A stretch of DNA of 47,655 nt from NCBI GenBank assembly GCA_947447005.1, contig CANFHO010000007.1:1-47655 (forward strand). The letters run 5' to 3'. Made by a program: the position numbers and the translations under genes. This document shows, piece by piece, positions 1 to 11,100 of this stretch. Within the stretch, counting starts at the first letter, position 1; each line of letters opens with the position of its first letter. The stretch is from Chitinophagaceae bacterium. Its GTDB lineage: Bacteria; Bacteroidota; Bacteroidia; Chitinophagales; Chitinophagaceae. The notes beneath the pieces are model-generated. The model had not been told where the DNA came from. It worked only from the letters and a program-made list of their open reading frames with translations, and did no database searches.

Positions 1-59
1 GAAGGGAATCCTTCGAAATAAGATCAGTGAAAGAACTTATTGGACATTATAACTGTAAA

Positions 60-1109
60 ATGAAAAAGATTCTGATTACCGGGGGAGCCGGATTTATTGG
101 CTCTCATGTAGTAAGATTGTTTGTAAACAAATATCCTGCTTACCAGATTGTTAATTTGGATGTATTGACGTACGCTGGAAATTTGGAGAACCTCACTGAT
201 GTAGAAAAATCCCCTAATTATTCTTTTGTCAAAGGGGATATCACAGACGAACAATTCATCAATTCACTTTTTGAAAACAATTCCTTTGATGCAGTCATAC
301 ACTTGGCAGCAGAAAGTCATGTAGATCGCTCCATTTTAGATCCATTGGCTTTTGTGCGCACCAATGTGATGGGCACTGCGGTATTACTGAACGCAGCCAA
401 AAAATCGTGGAAAGATCAAGAAGGAAAGTTGTTTTATCATGTATCAACTGATGAGGTATATGGCTCGTTGGGAGAAACCGGTTTCTTTACAGAAGAAACA
501 CCCTACGACCCACGTTCACCATATTCATCTTCTAAAGCATCTTCTGATCATTTAGTAAAAGCATATCATCATACATACAACTTGCCAATTGTGATTTCCA
601 ATTGTTCAAACAATTATGGATCTCATCAATTTCCTGAAAAGCTTTTGCCATTGATGATTAATAATATTCTGCATTCAAAGCCATTGCCTGTATATGGTAA
701 AGGGGAAAATGTGCGGGATTGGTTGTGGGTGGAAGATCATGCCAGGGCTATTGATGTGATTTTTCATACTGGTTTGATAGGAGAGACATATAATATCGGT
801 GGTTTTAATGAGTGGAAGAATATAGACATTGTATATCTCTTGTGTGAAATCATGGATAAAAAATTGGGTAGAGCCAAAGGGGACAGTGCTCAATTAATCA
901 CTTTTGTAAAAGACAGGGCGGGTCACGATATGCGATATGCCATTGATGCAACCAAGTTGGAACGTGAACTAGGTTGGAAGCCTTCACTTCAGTTTGAGGA
1001 AGGACTTGATAAAACAATTGATTGGTACTTGGCCAACAATGAATGGATTACCCGGATTACTTCTGGTACATATCAACAATATTACGAAGACCAATATTCA
1101 AAGAGATAA
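60..1109 (+). CDS. rfbB: dTDP-glucose 4,6-dehydratase
   Basis: MKKILITGGAGFIGSHVVRLF Rossmann motif, STDEVYGSL, YSSSKASSDH; ATG at 60 preferred over the tracked start at 27; followed by rfbC and rfbD. Confidence 0.95.
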   Translation: MKKILITGGAGFIGSHVVRLFVNKYPAYQIVNLDVLTYAGNLENLTDVEKSPNYSFVKGDITDEQFINSLFENNSFDAVIHLAAESHVDRSILDPLAFVRTNVMGTAVLLNAAKKSWKDQEGKLFYHVSTDEVYGSLGETGFFTEETPYDPRSPYSSSKASSDHLVKAYHHTYNLPIVISNCSNNYGSHQFPEKLLPLMINNILHSKPLPVYGKGENVRDWLWVEDHARAIDVIFHTGLIGETYNIGGFNEWKNIDIVYLLCEIMDKKLGRAKGDSAQLITFVKDRAGHDMRYAIDATKLERELGWKPSLQFEEGLDKTIDWYLANNEWITRITSGTYQQYYEDQYSKR

Positions 1110-1111
1110 GG

Positions 1112-1660
1112 ATGCAATTTGAAGCTACATCATTTCAGGGGTTGATGGTACTGACACCGCGTGTTTTTGGAGATGCGCGCGGCTATTTTTTTGAAAGCTA
1201 TAACCTGCAAGCCATGCGCAATGCAGGGCTGGAGTATAATTGGGTTCAGGATAATCAATCACATTCTGTTCATGGTGTTATAAGAGGATTGCATTTTCAA
1301 AATCCCCCTCATGCACAATCTAAATTGGTTAGAGTATTACAAGGGGAAATTCTTGATGTAGTTGTTGATCTTAGAAAAGAGCAACCCACATTTGGAAAAT
1401 CTTTTGGGGTATTGCTTTCTTCAGAAAATAAAAAGCAGTTACTAATTCCCAAAGGTTTTGCACATGGCTTTTCGGTTTTAAGTGAAACAGCTGATGTGAT
1501 GTATAAATGTGATGCATTGTATAATAAAGAAAGCGAAGGTGGTATTTTGTTTAATGATCCATCGCTTGCCATTGATTGGATGTTGTCTGCAGATCAATTC
1601 AATGTTTCAGATAAAGATCTAATTCTCCCTCTTTTAAAGGATACAGAGACTGGATTCTAA
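1112..1660 (+). CDS. rfbC: dTDP-4-dehydrorhamnose 3,5-epimerase
   Basis: RGYFFESYN, QDNQSHSVHGVIRGLHFQNPPHAQSKLVRV, PKGFAHGFSVLS; start at MQFEATSFQG. Confidence 0.94.
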   Translation: MQFEATSFQGLMVLTPRVFGDARGYFFESYNLQAMRNAGLEYNWVQDNQSHSVHGVIRGLHFQNPPHAQSKLVRVLQGEILDVVVDLRKEQPTFGKSFGVLLSSENKKQLLIPKGFAHGFSVLSETADVMYKCDALYNKESEGGILFNDPSLAIDWMLSADQFNVSDKDLILPLLKDTETGF

Positions 1661-1669
1661 TACTTATTC

Positions 1670-2527
1670 ATGATGAAAAAGATCCTTGTTACAGGTGCCA
1701 ATGGTCAATTGGGTAAAGAATTCAGGGATCTTGCACCTTCTTTTCCGCATATTGAATTCTTGTTTCTATCCAGGGAAGATTTACCTATTCATCACTTCGA
1801 ATTGGTGAGAAATGTGTTTCAAGGTTTTAATCCTGATGTATGCATCAATTGTGCTGCATACACTGCTGTTGATAAGGCAGAAACAGAGAAAGAATTGGCT
1901 TTTTTGGTCAATGCAGAATCGGTAGGTGTACTATCTGCGGTTGCTCATGAGAATAATTGCAAGTTTATTCATGTTTCAACTGATTATGTGTATGATGGAA
2001 ATGGTGAAAAACCTTATTTGGAAACAGATTCGACCAATCCAGTTTCTGTTTATGGGCAGTCAAAATTGGATGGTGAGAGACAAGCTTTGAAGAACAATCC
2101 TGAATCTGTTATCGTACGCACATCCTGGGTGTATTCTGTTCATGGAAAGAATTTTGTAAAGACCATGATGAAGTTAATGGGTGAAAAATCTGATTTGAAC
2201 GTGGTTTCAGATCAGATTGGCTCCCCAACATGGGCGGCTGATATTGCAGAATCCATCATGATAATTATCTCAAATGAAAAATGGATTCCGGGAATTTACA
2301 ATTTTTCAAATGATGGAGTAATTAGCTGGTTTGATTTTGCACAAGAAATAAAGACAATCATTCAGAGTCAATGTCATGTTCACCCAATCCCAACCAGTGC
2401 ATATCCAACCCCTGCAAAAAGACCAGCATACAGTGTTTTAAATAAAAGCAAGATTGTTGACATGTATCATATTCACCTCAAAAACTGGAAGGAAAGTCTG
2501 GCCTCTTGCATTATAAAAATGAATTGA
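1670..2527 (+). CDS. rfbD: dTDP-4-dehydrorhamnose reductase
   Basis: MMKKILVTGANGQLGKEF, STDYVYDG, YGQSKLDGE, RTSWVYS. Confidence 0.94.
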   Translation: MMKKILVTGANGQLGKEFRDLAPSFPHIEFLFLSREDLPIHHFELVRNVFQGFNPDVCINCAAYTAVDKAETEKELAFLVNAESVGVLSAVAHENNCKFIHVSTDYVYDGNGEKPYLETDSTNPVSVYGQSKLDGERQALKNNPESVIVRTSWVYSVHGKNFVKTMMKLMGEKSDLNVVSDQIGSPTWAADIAESIMIIISNEKWIPGIYNFSNDGVISWFDFAQEIKTIIQSQCHVHPIPTSAYPTPAKRPAYSVLNKSKIVDMYHIHLKNWKESLASCIIKMN

Positions 2528-2542
2528 TTGTTGTTCCAGTAC

Positions 2543-2812
2543 TTAAAAGTCTTTTTCTAATCTTTCCAATGAACTCATCAAAGAATTTAATTGAGATTCA
2601 AGTAAAATATTTTTGCTTTTTAACTCACTGGTGATTTGTTCCATTTCAGTAAATTCTGTCAGCGCTTTGAGTAGAATTTGTTTTTCTTGATTCAACAAAT
2701 CAACATCTGATTGCAGTTTAAGCTTCTCATCTTGTAGTTTTCTTAATGTGCCTTGTAAGGCAGCAATTTTTTCCTGAAGCAATAAAAATGTTTGATTGTC
2801 AGACATATTCAA
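2543..2812 (-). CDS. Small coiled-coil protein, unknown function
   Basis: 89 aa with heptad-like Leu/Lys/Glu pattern; ORF convergent with rfbD. Confidence 0.6.
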   Translation of the reverse strand: MNMSDNQTFLLLQEKIAALQGTLRKLQDEKLKLQSDVDLLNQEKQILLKALTEFTEMEQITSELKSKNILLESQLNSLMSSLERLEKDF

Positions 2813-2864
2813 ATGTAAAGAATTCAGCTATATCTACCATCTGTCTCGTTTTGGTTGAATAGCT

Positions 2865-2872
2865 TATATTTG
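2865..2872 (+). promoter_or_regulatory. Putative Bacteroidota -7 element (TATATTTG) upstream of OsmC gene
   Basis: TAnnTTTG match with an upstream TTG, 17 bp before the ATG at 2890. Confidence 0.45.
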
Positions 2873-2889
2873 CAGGCAATTTAACAGAT

Positions 2890-3330
2890 ATGGCATTAAT
2901 AAAAGCAATATTGGCAGAAAAGGACTACGGCTTGGATATTTCAGATGTGGATGGTCATATCATGCGAATGGATATCCCTGTTGCTCAAGGTGGGAATGGA
3001 TCAGGATTTCGTCCTATGCAAACTTTGCTTGCAGCACTTTGTGGGTGCAGTGCCGTGGATGTTATCAGCATTCTTAAAAAACAAAAACAACAACTTACTC
3101 ATTTAGAAATTGAAACTGACGGTGACAGAGAACAGGGCACCGAACCATCCCTTTGGACCAAAGTAGAGCTGGTGTTTCTTTTATCAGGAGAAGTTGAACC
3201 ACTGAAAGGGTATCGTGCAGTGGATCTATCCATCAAAAAATATTGTTCTGTGGCAGAAACATTGCGCAGGGCAGGTGCCGAAATCAATTTCAAGGTATTG
3301 GTAAATGGTACCGAAGTAAATCCTTCTTAA
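2890..3330 (+). CDS. OsmC family protein
   Basis: GSGFRPMQTLLAALCGCSAVDVISILKKQKQ is the OsmC-type Cys motif. Confidence 0.88.
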   Translation: MALIKAILAEKDYGLDISDVDGHIMRMDIPVAQGGNGSGFRPMQTLLAALCGCSAVDVISILKKQKQQLTHLEIETDGDREQGTEPSLWTKVELVFLLSGEVEPLKGYRAVDLSIKKYCSVAETLRRAGAEINFKVLVNGTEVNPS

Positions 3331-3348
3331 TATAAATATCTATTATAC

Positions 3349-4512
3349 ATGCGTCCTGAAACTATTGCAATCAGAACACAAACAGAAAGAACAGGCGAAA
3401 AGGAGCATAGTACGCCCTTATTTCTTACCAGTAGTTTTGTTTATGATTCTGCTGAAGACATGGCAGATGCTTTCGCCATTGAAGATCTTGATGTAAATAT
3501 TTACACGCGATTTTCAAACCCGACGGTAGATGAGTTTATTAAAAAGGTTTGTTTATTGGAAGGTGCTGAAGATGGTATTGCTACGGGTACAGGAATGGCT
3601 GCGGTTTTTTCTGCGTTCATGACTTTTCTTTCTTCTGGCGATCATATCATTTCTGCTTCAGCTGTTTTTGGATCCACTCACACCATTCTTACGAAGTATC
3701 TTCCTAAGTGGGGTATTGAGTTTAGCTATTTCAATATGAATCAACCAGACTCTATTGAAGCACTTATCAAGCCCAATACCAAAATGCTGTATGTGGAAAC
3801 ACCATCCAATCCGGGTTTGGATATTATCGACCTTAAATTTGTTGCTGATATTTGCAAAAAGCATAACATTCTTTTTGTTGTTGATAACTGCTTTGCCACA
3901 CCCGCTGTTCAACGTCCGATGGACCTGGGTGCCGACCTGGTTTTACACTCAGCAACCAAATTCATGGACGGTCAAGGTCGTGTTTTAGGAGGAATTGTTG
4001 TTGGCAATAAAGCCTTGGTAAAGCAGATGTATTTGTTTGTCAGAAATACGGGTCCTTCGCTAAGCCCATTCAATGCCTGGGTTATTTCCAAAAGCCTTGA
4101 AACACTTTTTGTTCGTATGGACAAACATGCTGAAAATGCATTGAAAATCGCCCAATCTTTAGAAGGTCATCCTGCCATCAGTTGGGTGAAGTATCCATTT
4201 CTTCCATCACATCCTCAACATGACATAGCAAAGAAGCAAATGAAAAATGGGGGAGGTGTTTTAACATTCGAATTGAAAGCAGGTATTGAAGGTGGTCGAA
4301 AATTTCTAAATAATCTTAAGTGGTTGTCCATGACAAATAACCTGGGTGATAGCAGAACCATTGCCTCACATCCTGCCAGTACAACTCATTCAAAACTCTC
4401 TGAGGAAGAACGGGCTGCAGTTGGAATTTCACCAGGCTTGATCAGGCTTTCAGTGGGTTTAGAACATCCGGATGATATATTAGAAGAAATTTTACAAGCA
4501 TTAGGCTTATAA
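3349..4512 (+). CDS. metZ: Trans-sulfuration PLP enzyme, likely O-succinylhomoserine sulfhydrylase
   Basis: YTRFSNPTVDEF, YVETPSNPGLDIID, HSATKFMDGQGRVLGG (PLP Lys), Cys/Met metabolism fold. Confidence 0.85.
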   Translation: MRPETIAIRTQTERTGEKEHSTPLFLTSSFVYDSAEDMADAFAIEDLDVNIYTRFSNPTVDEFIKKVCLLEGAEDGIATGTGMAAVFSAFMTFLSSGDHIISASAVFGSTHTILTKYLPKWGIEFSYFNMNQPDSIEALIKPNTKMLYVETPSNPGLDIIDLKFVADICKKHNILFVVDNCFATPAVQRPMDLGADLVLHSATKFMDGQGRVLGGIVVGNKALVKQMYLFVRNTGPSLSPFNAWVISKSLETLFVRMDKHAENALKIAQSLEGHPAISWVKYPFLPSHPQHDIAKKQMKNGGGVLTFELKAGIEGGRKFLNNLKWLSMTNNLGDSRTIASHPASTTHSKLSEEERAAVGISPGLIRLSVGLEHPDDILEEILQALGL

Positions 4513-4531
4513 CAATAATAAATAGTTACTC

Positions 4532-5254
4532 ATGATTAAGATCGGCAACTTTTTTTTCAAATACAGGAATCAACTTTTCATCTTTTTGTATGCATTGCTG
4601 TTGATTCCATCTCCACAACTTTTTACTCCTGAAAAATTTGGCTCTGAACATTGGCAGCTGGCATTTTACATTGGCCTGCTCATTACTACGGCGGGTATTA
4701 TTATTAGGGGGATGACCATTGGACTGACTTTCATCGAAAGGGGTGGAAAGGATCTAAAGATTCATGCAGAAGCATTGATTACAAGAGGACTTTTTGTTCA
4801 TTGCAGAAACCCTTTGTATGTGGGTAACAATCTTATGTTATTAGGACTGGGTATACTTTCAAATTCATTGCTTTATGTAGTGATTGTTGTTCCGGTTTTT
4901 CTTTTTATTTATCAGGCGATTGTATTGGCTGAAGAGAACTTTTTAAAACAAAAATTCGGTCAGGAATATGTAGCCTATTGTTCTACTGTAAATCGCTGGA
5001 TTCCTTCACTGAAGGGGATTGGAACAACGTTGTCGAATATGAAATTCAACTGGACTCGTTGGTTGTTTACTGAGTATAATACTCAGATTTTTTGGTTGAC
5101 TGGTGTTGGGTTGACAATCATTTTTAAGTTCCCTGAATTGGTGGATCAGTCAAACAGAAACAGGTTATCCCTCTATCTCATTGCATTGATGGTTGTGTAT
5201 TATATTTTCTTGAGATGGTTGAGGAAGTCCGGTAAAGTGAAGTTTGAAAAATAG
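4532..5254 (+). CDS. Isoprenylcysteine carboxyl methyltransferase / PEMT-like membrane methyltransferase
   Basis: LFVHCRNPLYVGNNLMLLGLGI and EENFLKQKFGQEYVAYCSTVNRWIP motifs, multiple TM segments. Confidence 0.75.
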   Translation: MIKIGNFFFKYRNQLFIFLYALLLIPSPQLFTPEKFGSEHWQLAFYIGLLITTAGIIIRGMTIGLTFIERGGKDLKIHAEALITRGLFVHCRNPLYVGNNLMLLGLGILSNSLLYVVIVVPVFLFIYQAIVLAEENFLKQKFGQEYVAYCSTVNRWIPSLKGIGTTLSNMKFNWTRWLFTEYNTQIFWLTGVGLTIIFKFPELVDQSNRNRLSLYLIALMVVYYIFLRWLRKSGKVKFEK

Positions 5255-5273
5255 AACAGTCATTTGATATAAA

Positions 5274-5308
5274 AGAAAAAGTTCCGTTTTCACGGAACTT
5301 TTTCTTTT
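5274..5308 (+). terminator. Rho-independent terminator (bidirectional hairpin)
   Basis: AAAAAGTTCCGTTTTCACGGAACTTTTTC inverted repeat with T tract. Confidence 0.75.
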
Positions 5309-5310
5309 TG

Positions 5311-5381
5311 TTGCCCGACCTGGATTCGAACCAAGACAAACAGAACCAAAATCTGTCGTACTACCATTATACTATCGGGCA
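5311..5381 (-). tRNA. tRNA-Gln (TTG)
   Basis: Reverse complement TGCCCGATAGTATAATGGTAGTACGACAGATTTTGGTTCTGTTTGTCTTGGTTCGAATCCAGGTCGGGCA; 7-bp acceptor stem, T-loop GTTCGAATC, anticodon TTG. Confidence 0.92.
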
Positions 5382-5458
5382 TCCTCTCTAACGGAGCGCA
5401 AAAATAAGGATTTTATATTTCATGCCAAATTTTCAAGACAACAAGATGTGTGTTTTTT

Positions 5459-6742
5459 TTAATTCTGCTTCACCAGGAAGTAATTCTTTTTACCTTTTTG
5501 AATGAGGATATGATTTCCTGCCAAAAGTGCATCCTGATTTACGAGGAACCCAATATCTGTAATCTTCTCTTTATTCAGGCTGATCCCTCCGCCTTGAACC
5601 AATTTACGCGCTTCTCCCTTGCTTGGCATGATAGAAGATTCTGCCAAAAAGCCAACGATATCTATGCCTTGTTCAATGAAATGAGAAGCAATCTGATGAA
5701 CAGGTACACCATCCATGGCAGCCAACAAAGCAGCTTCATCCATTTCTTTCAGGTTGACATCTTCTTGTTTGCCAAACAATTGTTCAGTTGTTTGTCTCGC
5801 AATCTCAAATTCTTTTTCACCATGAACAAATGTCGTAACTGCCGCAGCAAGTTTTTTCTGTAAGATCCTGGCTCCGGGATCTTTTATATGCTCTTCTATC
5901 AATGAACTGATTTCTTCCTTGGAAATGAGTGTAAAAATCTTGATCCATTTTTCAGCATCTGCATCTGCGGCGTTGAGCCAAAACTGATAAAACTGAAATG
6001 GAGTGGTCTTCTCTGGGTCCAACCATACATTTCCTTTCTCTGTTTTCCCAAACTTACCCCCATCTGCCTTTGTGATCAAAGGGCACGTAAATGCAAATCC
6101 TTCTCCTCCTGCTTTCCTGCGAATCAATTCTGTTCCTGTGGTGATATTGCCCCATTGGTCGCTTCCTCCCATTTGAAGCTTACAATTTTTATGTTGATAT
6201 AACCAATAGAAATCATATCCCTGCATCAACTGATAGGCAAATTCTGTATAGCTGATGCCTGTTTCTCCCTCTATCCTCTTTCTCACACTGTCTTTCGACA
6301 TCATGTAATTCACTGTAAGGTGTTTTCCTACATCACGTAAGAAATCAATAAAGCCTAATCCCTTAAACCAATCATAGTTATTCACGATTTCAGCGGCATT
6401 GACTTTGCTTGGATCGAAGTCGAGAAATTTTTCCAATTGCTTTTTTACACCAGCAACATTTTTCTGAAGAGTTTCCTCATTCAATAAGTTTCGTTCTTCA
6501 CTTTTGCCACTGGGGTCGCCAACCATTCCTGTAGCACCACCAACAAGTGCAATTGGTTTATGACCTGCTTGTTGAAGATGATACAATAAAAGAATGGGCA
6601 CAAGACTGCCAATATGCAGGCTGTCTGCCGTAGGATCAAATCCAATATATGCTGTTGTAAACTCCTTTTCAAGTTGTTCGGATGTTCCAGGCATGATATC
6701 CTGAAGCATTCCTCGCCATTTTAATTCTTCGATCAGACTCAT
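5459..6742 (-). CDS. tyrS: Tyrosyl-tRNA synthetase
   Basis: TAYIGFDPTADSLHIGSLVP (HIGH-like), QMGGSDQWGNI, KFGKTEKGNVWL (KMSKS-like), C-terminal S4 domain; start at MSLIEELKWRGM. Confidence 0.95.
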   Translation of the reverse strand: MSLIEELKWRGMLQDIMPGTSEQLEKEFTTAYIGFDPTADSLHIGSLVPILLLYHLQQAGHKPIALVGGATGMVGDPSGKSEERNLLNEETLQKNVAGVKKQLEKFLDFDPSKVNAAEIVNNYDWFKGLGFIDFLRDVGKHLTVNYMMSKDSVRKRIEGETGISYTEFAYQLMQGYDFYWLYQHKNCKLQMGGSDQWGNITTGTELIRRKAGGEGFAFTCPLITKADGGKFGKTEKGNVWLDPEKTTPFQFYQFWLNAADADAEKWIKIFTLISKEEISSLIEEHIKDPGARILQKKLAAAVTTFVHGEKEFEIARQTTEQLFGKQEDVNLKEMDEAALLAAMDGVPVHQIASHFIEQGIDIVGFLAESSIMPSKGEARKLVQGGGISLNKEKITDIGFLVNQDALLAGNHILIQKGKKNYFLVKQN

Positions 6743-6934
6743 TTCAAAAACTTTGCGCAAAAGTAGCACAGATTGAGAAGACCACAAAAGGCGCAATATT
6801 TGGATCGTAAAAACGTTATGAATCGTTGACTTTATGTGTTTTATAACTTTTTAGGAGTAGAGAATATCTAACTTTGTCAAAGGTGAAAAAAATCACAACT
6901 GATTGAATTGAAACATTTTAACTGAAAACCTATC

Positions 6935-8104
6935 TTGAGAATTCGCTTTACCATATTTTTAAAAGGATTTTATCACCTCATTGCAAGTCGATCTTGTATC
7001 AGTTTGATTTTTTTGACCATGTGCCACTTTATCATTCTGTCAAAGGCACAAGGGCAATTCAGAAAATATTCAAATGAATTTTTAAATATCGGCGCAGGTG
7101 CCAGAGGGATGGCAATGGGAGGGGCACAGGTTGCTTCTGTTTCGGATGCAACAGCAGGTTATTGGAATCCGGCAGGTTTGGTTGATGTGAAAGATCATCC
7201 GGTTTTATCATTGATGCATGCTGAATATTTTGCAGGAATTGGAAAATATGATTATGCTTCCATAGCCATTCCTATTGGAGATCCAGCATTGGCTACCAAG
7301 ACTTTGGGTGTAACTTTGATGAGATTTGCTGTAGATGATATTCCCAATACGCTTTACCTGGTTGAACCTGATGGCACAATCAATTACAATAATATCCGAA
7401 CTTTTTCTTCTGCTGATTATGCTTTTTTGCTTTCCTATGGGCAAGTAATTTATGGCGACGATGAAAAAACGTTTTCATTTGGTACCAATGCCAAGTTGAT
7501 TCATAGAAACGTTGGAACCTTTGCAAAAGCCTGGGGTATAGGTGCTGATCTTTCATTGCAATATCATTCCAGCAAGTTTAATTTTGGTGTTGTTGCAAGA
7601 GATATTACAACCACTTTCAATGCATGGCAGTTCTCTTTTACCGACAAAGAAAAAGAGATTCTTTATCTTACCAACAATAAGATTCCTGTTCGATCAACGG
7701 AACTTACTGCTCCCCGGTTGATTATTGGAGCAGCCTATTCTGTTCCTCTTTCAGATGCACTCAAGTTGATGTCGGAAGTCAATATGGATCTAACTTTTGA
7801 TGGTAAAAGAAACGTCCTTATAAGCACCCAACCCATGAGTATTGATCCACGAATGGGACTTGAATTGGGATATAAAGAAACACTCTACGGACGATTGGGG
7901 GTATATAATTTTCAGCAGGCTTTGAAAGATGGTGACCTTACCAATCTTAAAAAAGTATGGATTTATCAACCTAGCTTAGGAGTTGGGTTTAAAGTAAAGA
8001 ACGTGGATATCGATTATGCTTTCACCAACCTGGCGAATCAATCCAATCCTTTGTATACCCATATTTTTTCATTGAAATTGAATTTGATCAGGACAGAAAA
8101 ATAA
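6935..8104 (+). CDS. PorV/PorQ-family outer-membrane beta-barrel protein (T9SS associated)
   Basis: FLNIGAGARGMAMGGAQVASVSDATAGYWNPAGL signature; immediately upstream of the PorU-like gene. Confidence 0.85.
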   Translation: MRIRFTIFLKGFYHLIASRSCISLIFLTMCHFIILSKAQGQFRKYSNEFLNIGAGARGMAMGGAQVASVSDATAGYWNPAGLVDVKDHPVLSLMHAEYFAGIGKYDYASIAIPIGDPALATKTLGVTLMRFAVDDIPNTLYLVEPDGTINYNNIRTFSSADYAFLLSYGQVIYGDDEKTFSFGTNAKLIHRNVGTFAKAWGIGADLSLQYHSSKFNFGVVARDITTTFNAWQFSFTDKEKEILYLTNNKIPVRSTELTAPRLIIGAAYSVPLSDALKLMSEVNMDLTFDGKRNVLISTQPMSIDPRMGLELGYKETLYGRLGVYNFQQALKDGDLTNLKKVWIYQPSLGVGFKVKNVDIDYAFTNLANQSNPLYTHIFSLKLNLIRTEK

Positions 8105-8110
8105 ATCATC

Positions 8111-11100
8111 ATGAAGAAAAGGATCCTGCAAACAATATTTCTGATTTCACTTGTGGTCATGGCCCATGTGAAGGCAGATGCTCAATTCAATAATGAATGG
8201 ATTGATTTTAATAAGACGTATTATAAATTCAGTGTTGGGAGCAACGGACTTTATCGCATTCCTTTTGGAACCTTGCAAGCAGCAGGACTCTCCTCAACAC
8301 CTGCTGAACAATTTCAACTTTGGAGGAACGGAAAAGAAGTATCTATCTATACATCGATTCAATCTGGCATGTTATCTGGCTCAGACTATATCGAGTTCTA
8401 TGGTCTGATGAATGATGGAAAACCAGATGCAGTATTATATAAAGATCCAGCTTTTCAATTGGCTGATAAATGGAGCCTGCAAACAGATACTTCCGCATAT
8501 TTCTTGACCATCAATCCAGCTCCCAATGCCAGGCTTGTTAATACTTCAAACAATGTATCGAGCAACACGTTGAGCCCAGAGCCATATTTCATGTATATGC
8601 TCTCTAAAAATTATAAGGATCAAATCAATCCCGGATATGCTTCCATTGTAGGGATTTATGTGTATTCATCTTCATATGACAATGGTGAAGGGTGGACAAG
8701 CCGTAATGTTCAAAGCAATTCACCTATCGTTGATCAATACAACGACTTGTATGTTTCAAGTGGCGGTCCTGATGCAAGTATCAGGGTTACTGCTTTTGGG
8801 AATACCTTAAGTACCAGAAAAGTACAGGTATCAGTCAATGCAAATGTACTCATTGATCAACCCATGGATTATTTTTCTGGAGCTGACAGACTGGTGAGTT
8901 TTCCAAGTTCTTTGTTGGGAAGAGCGATTGATACCATACGAATTTCAAACAGTACAAGTGTGTCAACAGATAGGATGGTGGTTGGAAAATATGAATTGAA
9001 ATATCCTCGCACTTTTAATTTTGGTGGGAATAGTATTTTTGAATTTAGTTTACCAGGCACATCAGTTGGGAATTATTTGGTGATTACCAATTTCAGCGCA
9101 GGCACTGTGGCTCCTATATTGTATGATTTAAGCAATGGCTTAAGATTCATTGCGGATATCACTGTAACAGGGAAATATCGATTTTTATTACCACCAGGAG
9201 GAAACAGGGATTTTGTTTTAATGAGTAACGCTTCATCTGCTATAAAAACCATTGATCTGCTGAAACAAAAAAAATTCATTGATTTTTCGGTAGCAGCCAA
9301 TCAAGCCAATTATCTAATCGTCTCTCATCCAAGTATGTCAATTAGCAACAATGGCGATGCATTGGATAAATACAAACTGTATCGCTCCAGTAATGCTGGA
9401 GGTAGTTATAAAGTTAAAATATATGATATTGATGAATTGGTTGACCAATTTGCATTCGGTATAAAAAAGCATCCATTATCGGTTAAAAATTTCCTTTCCT
9501 ATGCCAGACAATTTTTTGCACAAACACCTCAGTATGCGTTGTTGATTGGCAAAGGAATTACCTACGATCAATATCGACTAAATGAATCCAAGGCTGTAAC
9601 TGAACGCATCAATATTGTTCCAACATTCGGAAATCCTGGGTCTGACAATATTTTAGCCTCAGCAGATTTAGATGCTACTGCTGATATCTCCATTGGTAGA
9701 TTATCTGCTACAACAGGGGATGAGGTGTTGGCTTATCTGGATAAAGTCAAAGAGCATGATATAGTCATTTCATCTCCCAGTCAGACTGTCAAAGACAAAG
9801 GATGGATGAAAAATTTTGCCCATATCGTTGGTGGTGGAGATCCCTATCTTCAGTCAGTCATAGATGGGTACATGAGCAATGCCAGAAATATTATTGAGGA
9901 TACTTCGTATGGGGCACATGTATATACTTTTAATAAACTATCTGCAGCTGCGATTGAGCAAGTAAATTCCGGATTATTAAGCAGTCTGTTTTCCGAAGGA
10001 CTGGGAATGGTTACCTATTTTGGGCATTCTTCTGCGAATAGCATGGAATTCAATCTGGATGATCCCTCTATATTCAACAATCCAGGCAAGTATCCGCTGT
10101 TCATGGCCAATGGTTGTAATGCGGGTAACTTTTTTATATATGATACATTGCGTGCAACTGCAGGCAAGAAAAATATTGCTGAAAATTATGTACTGATTCC
10201 TTCCAAAGGTAGTATTGGGTTCATTGCCAGTACGCATTATGGAATTGTTAACTACCTGAATCTATACACATATCTTTTTTACAGTCATATGGCAAAGCAG
10301 GATTATCGATCCGGCATCGGCGATCTGCAACGAAATGTGATGCAGGAAATGTTAGCGGTTGGTGGTTCAGATGATTTTTACAATGTAATGACCGCGGAAC
10401 AGATGCTCTTGGGTGGCGACCCTGCCGTAAAATTATATGCGTTTGATCAAGCAGATTATGCGATCGAAGATCCATATATCAAGATCAGTCCCACGCCTTT
10501 GTCTGTCACCAATGCCAACTTCGATTTGAAAGTGAAATATTTCAATTTGGGCAAGGCTGTGAATGATTCAGTTCATGTTCGCATCAAAAGGGAATTGCCT
10601 GATGGCAGTCTGATAACATTGTTTGATCAAAACAGAGCACCTGTTCATTATGCTGATTCCATCAATTTGTCGGTGCCCATCAATCCGTATACCGACAAGG
10701 GACAAAACAAGATCATCGTTTCTCTGGATCCAGATGATGTGAATCAGGAGATTACCAACAACAATAACAATATCACCAAGTCGTTTCCCATTTTGGAAGA
10801 TGATGTGCGACCAGTATATCCTTTGAATTTTGCCATTGTAAATTCTAACGCAATCAAGCTTACAGCAACCACCAACAACTTCTTAGCTGTTCCAAAGAAT
10901 TTTATTGTGGAAGTGGATACTACAGAATTGTTTAACTCTCCTTTGAAAGTAACACAAACCCAATCATCTATTGGTGGGGTGATTGATTTTACACCAACCA
11001 TACCATTTAGGGACAGTACCGTTTTCTATTGGCGTGTTGCTAAAGTACCGGATACAGGCATTGTGAACAAATGGTCTTATTCATCTTTTGTTTATATCCC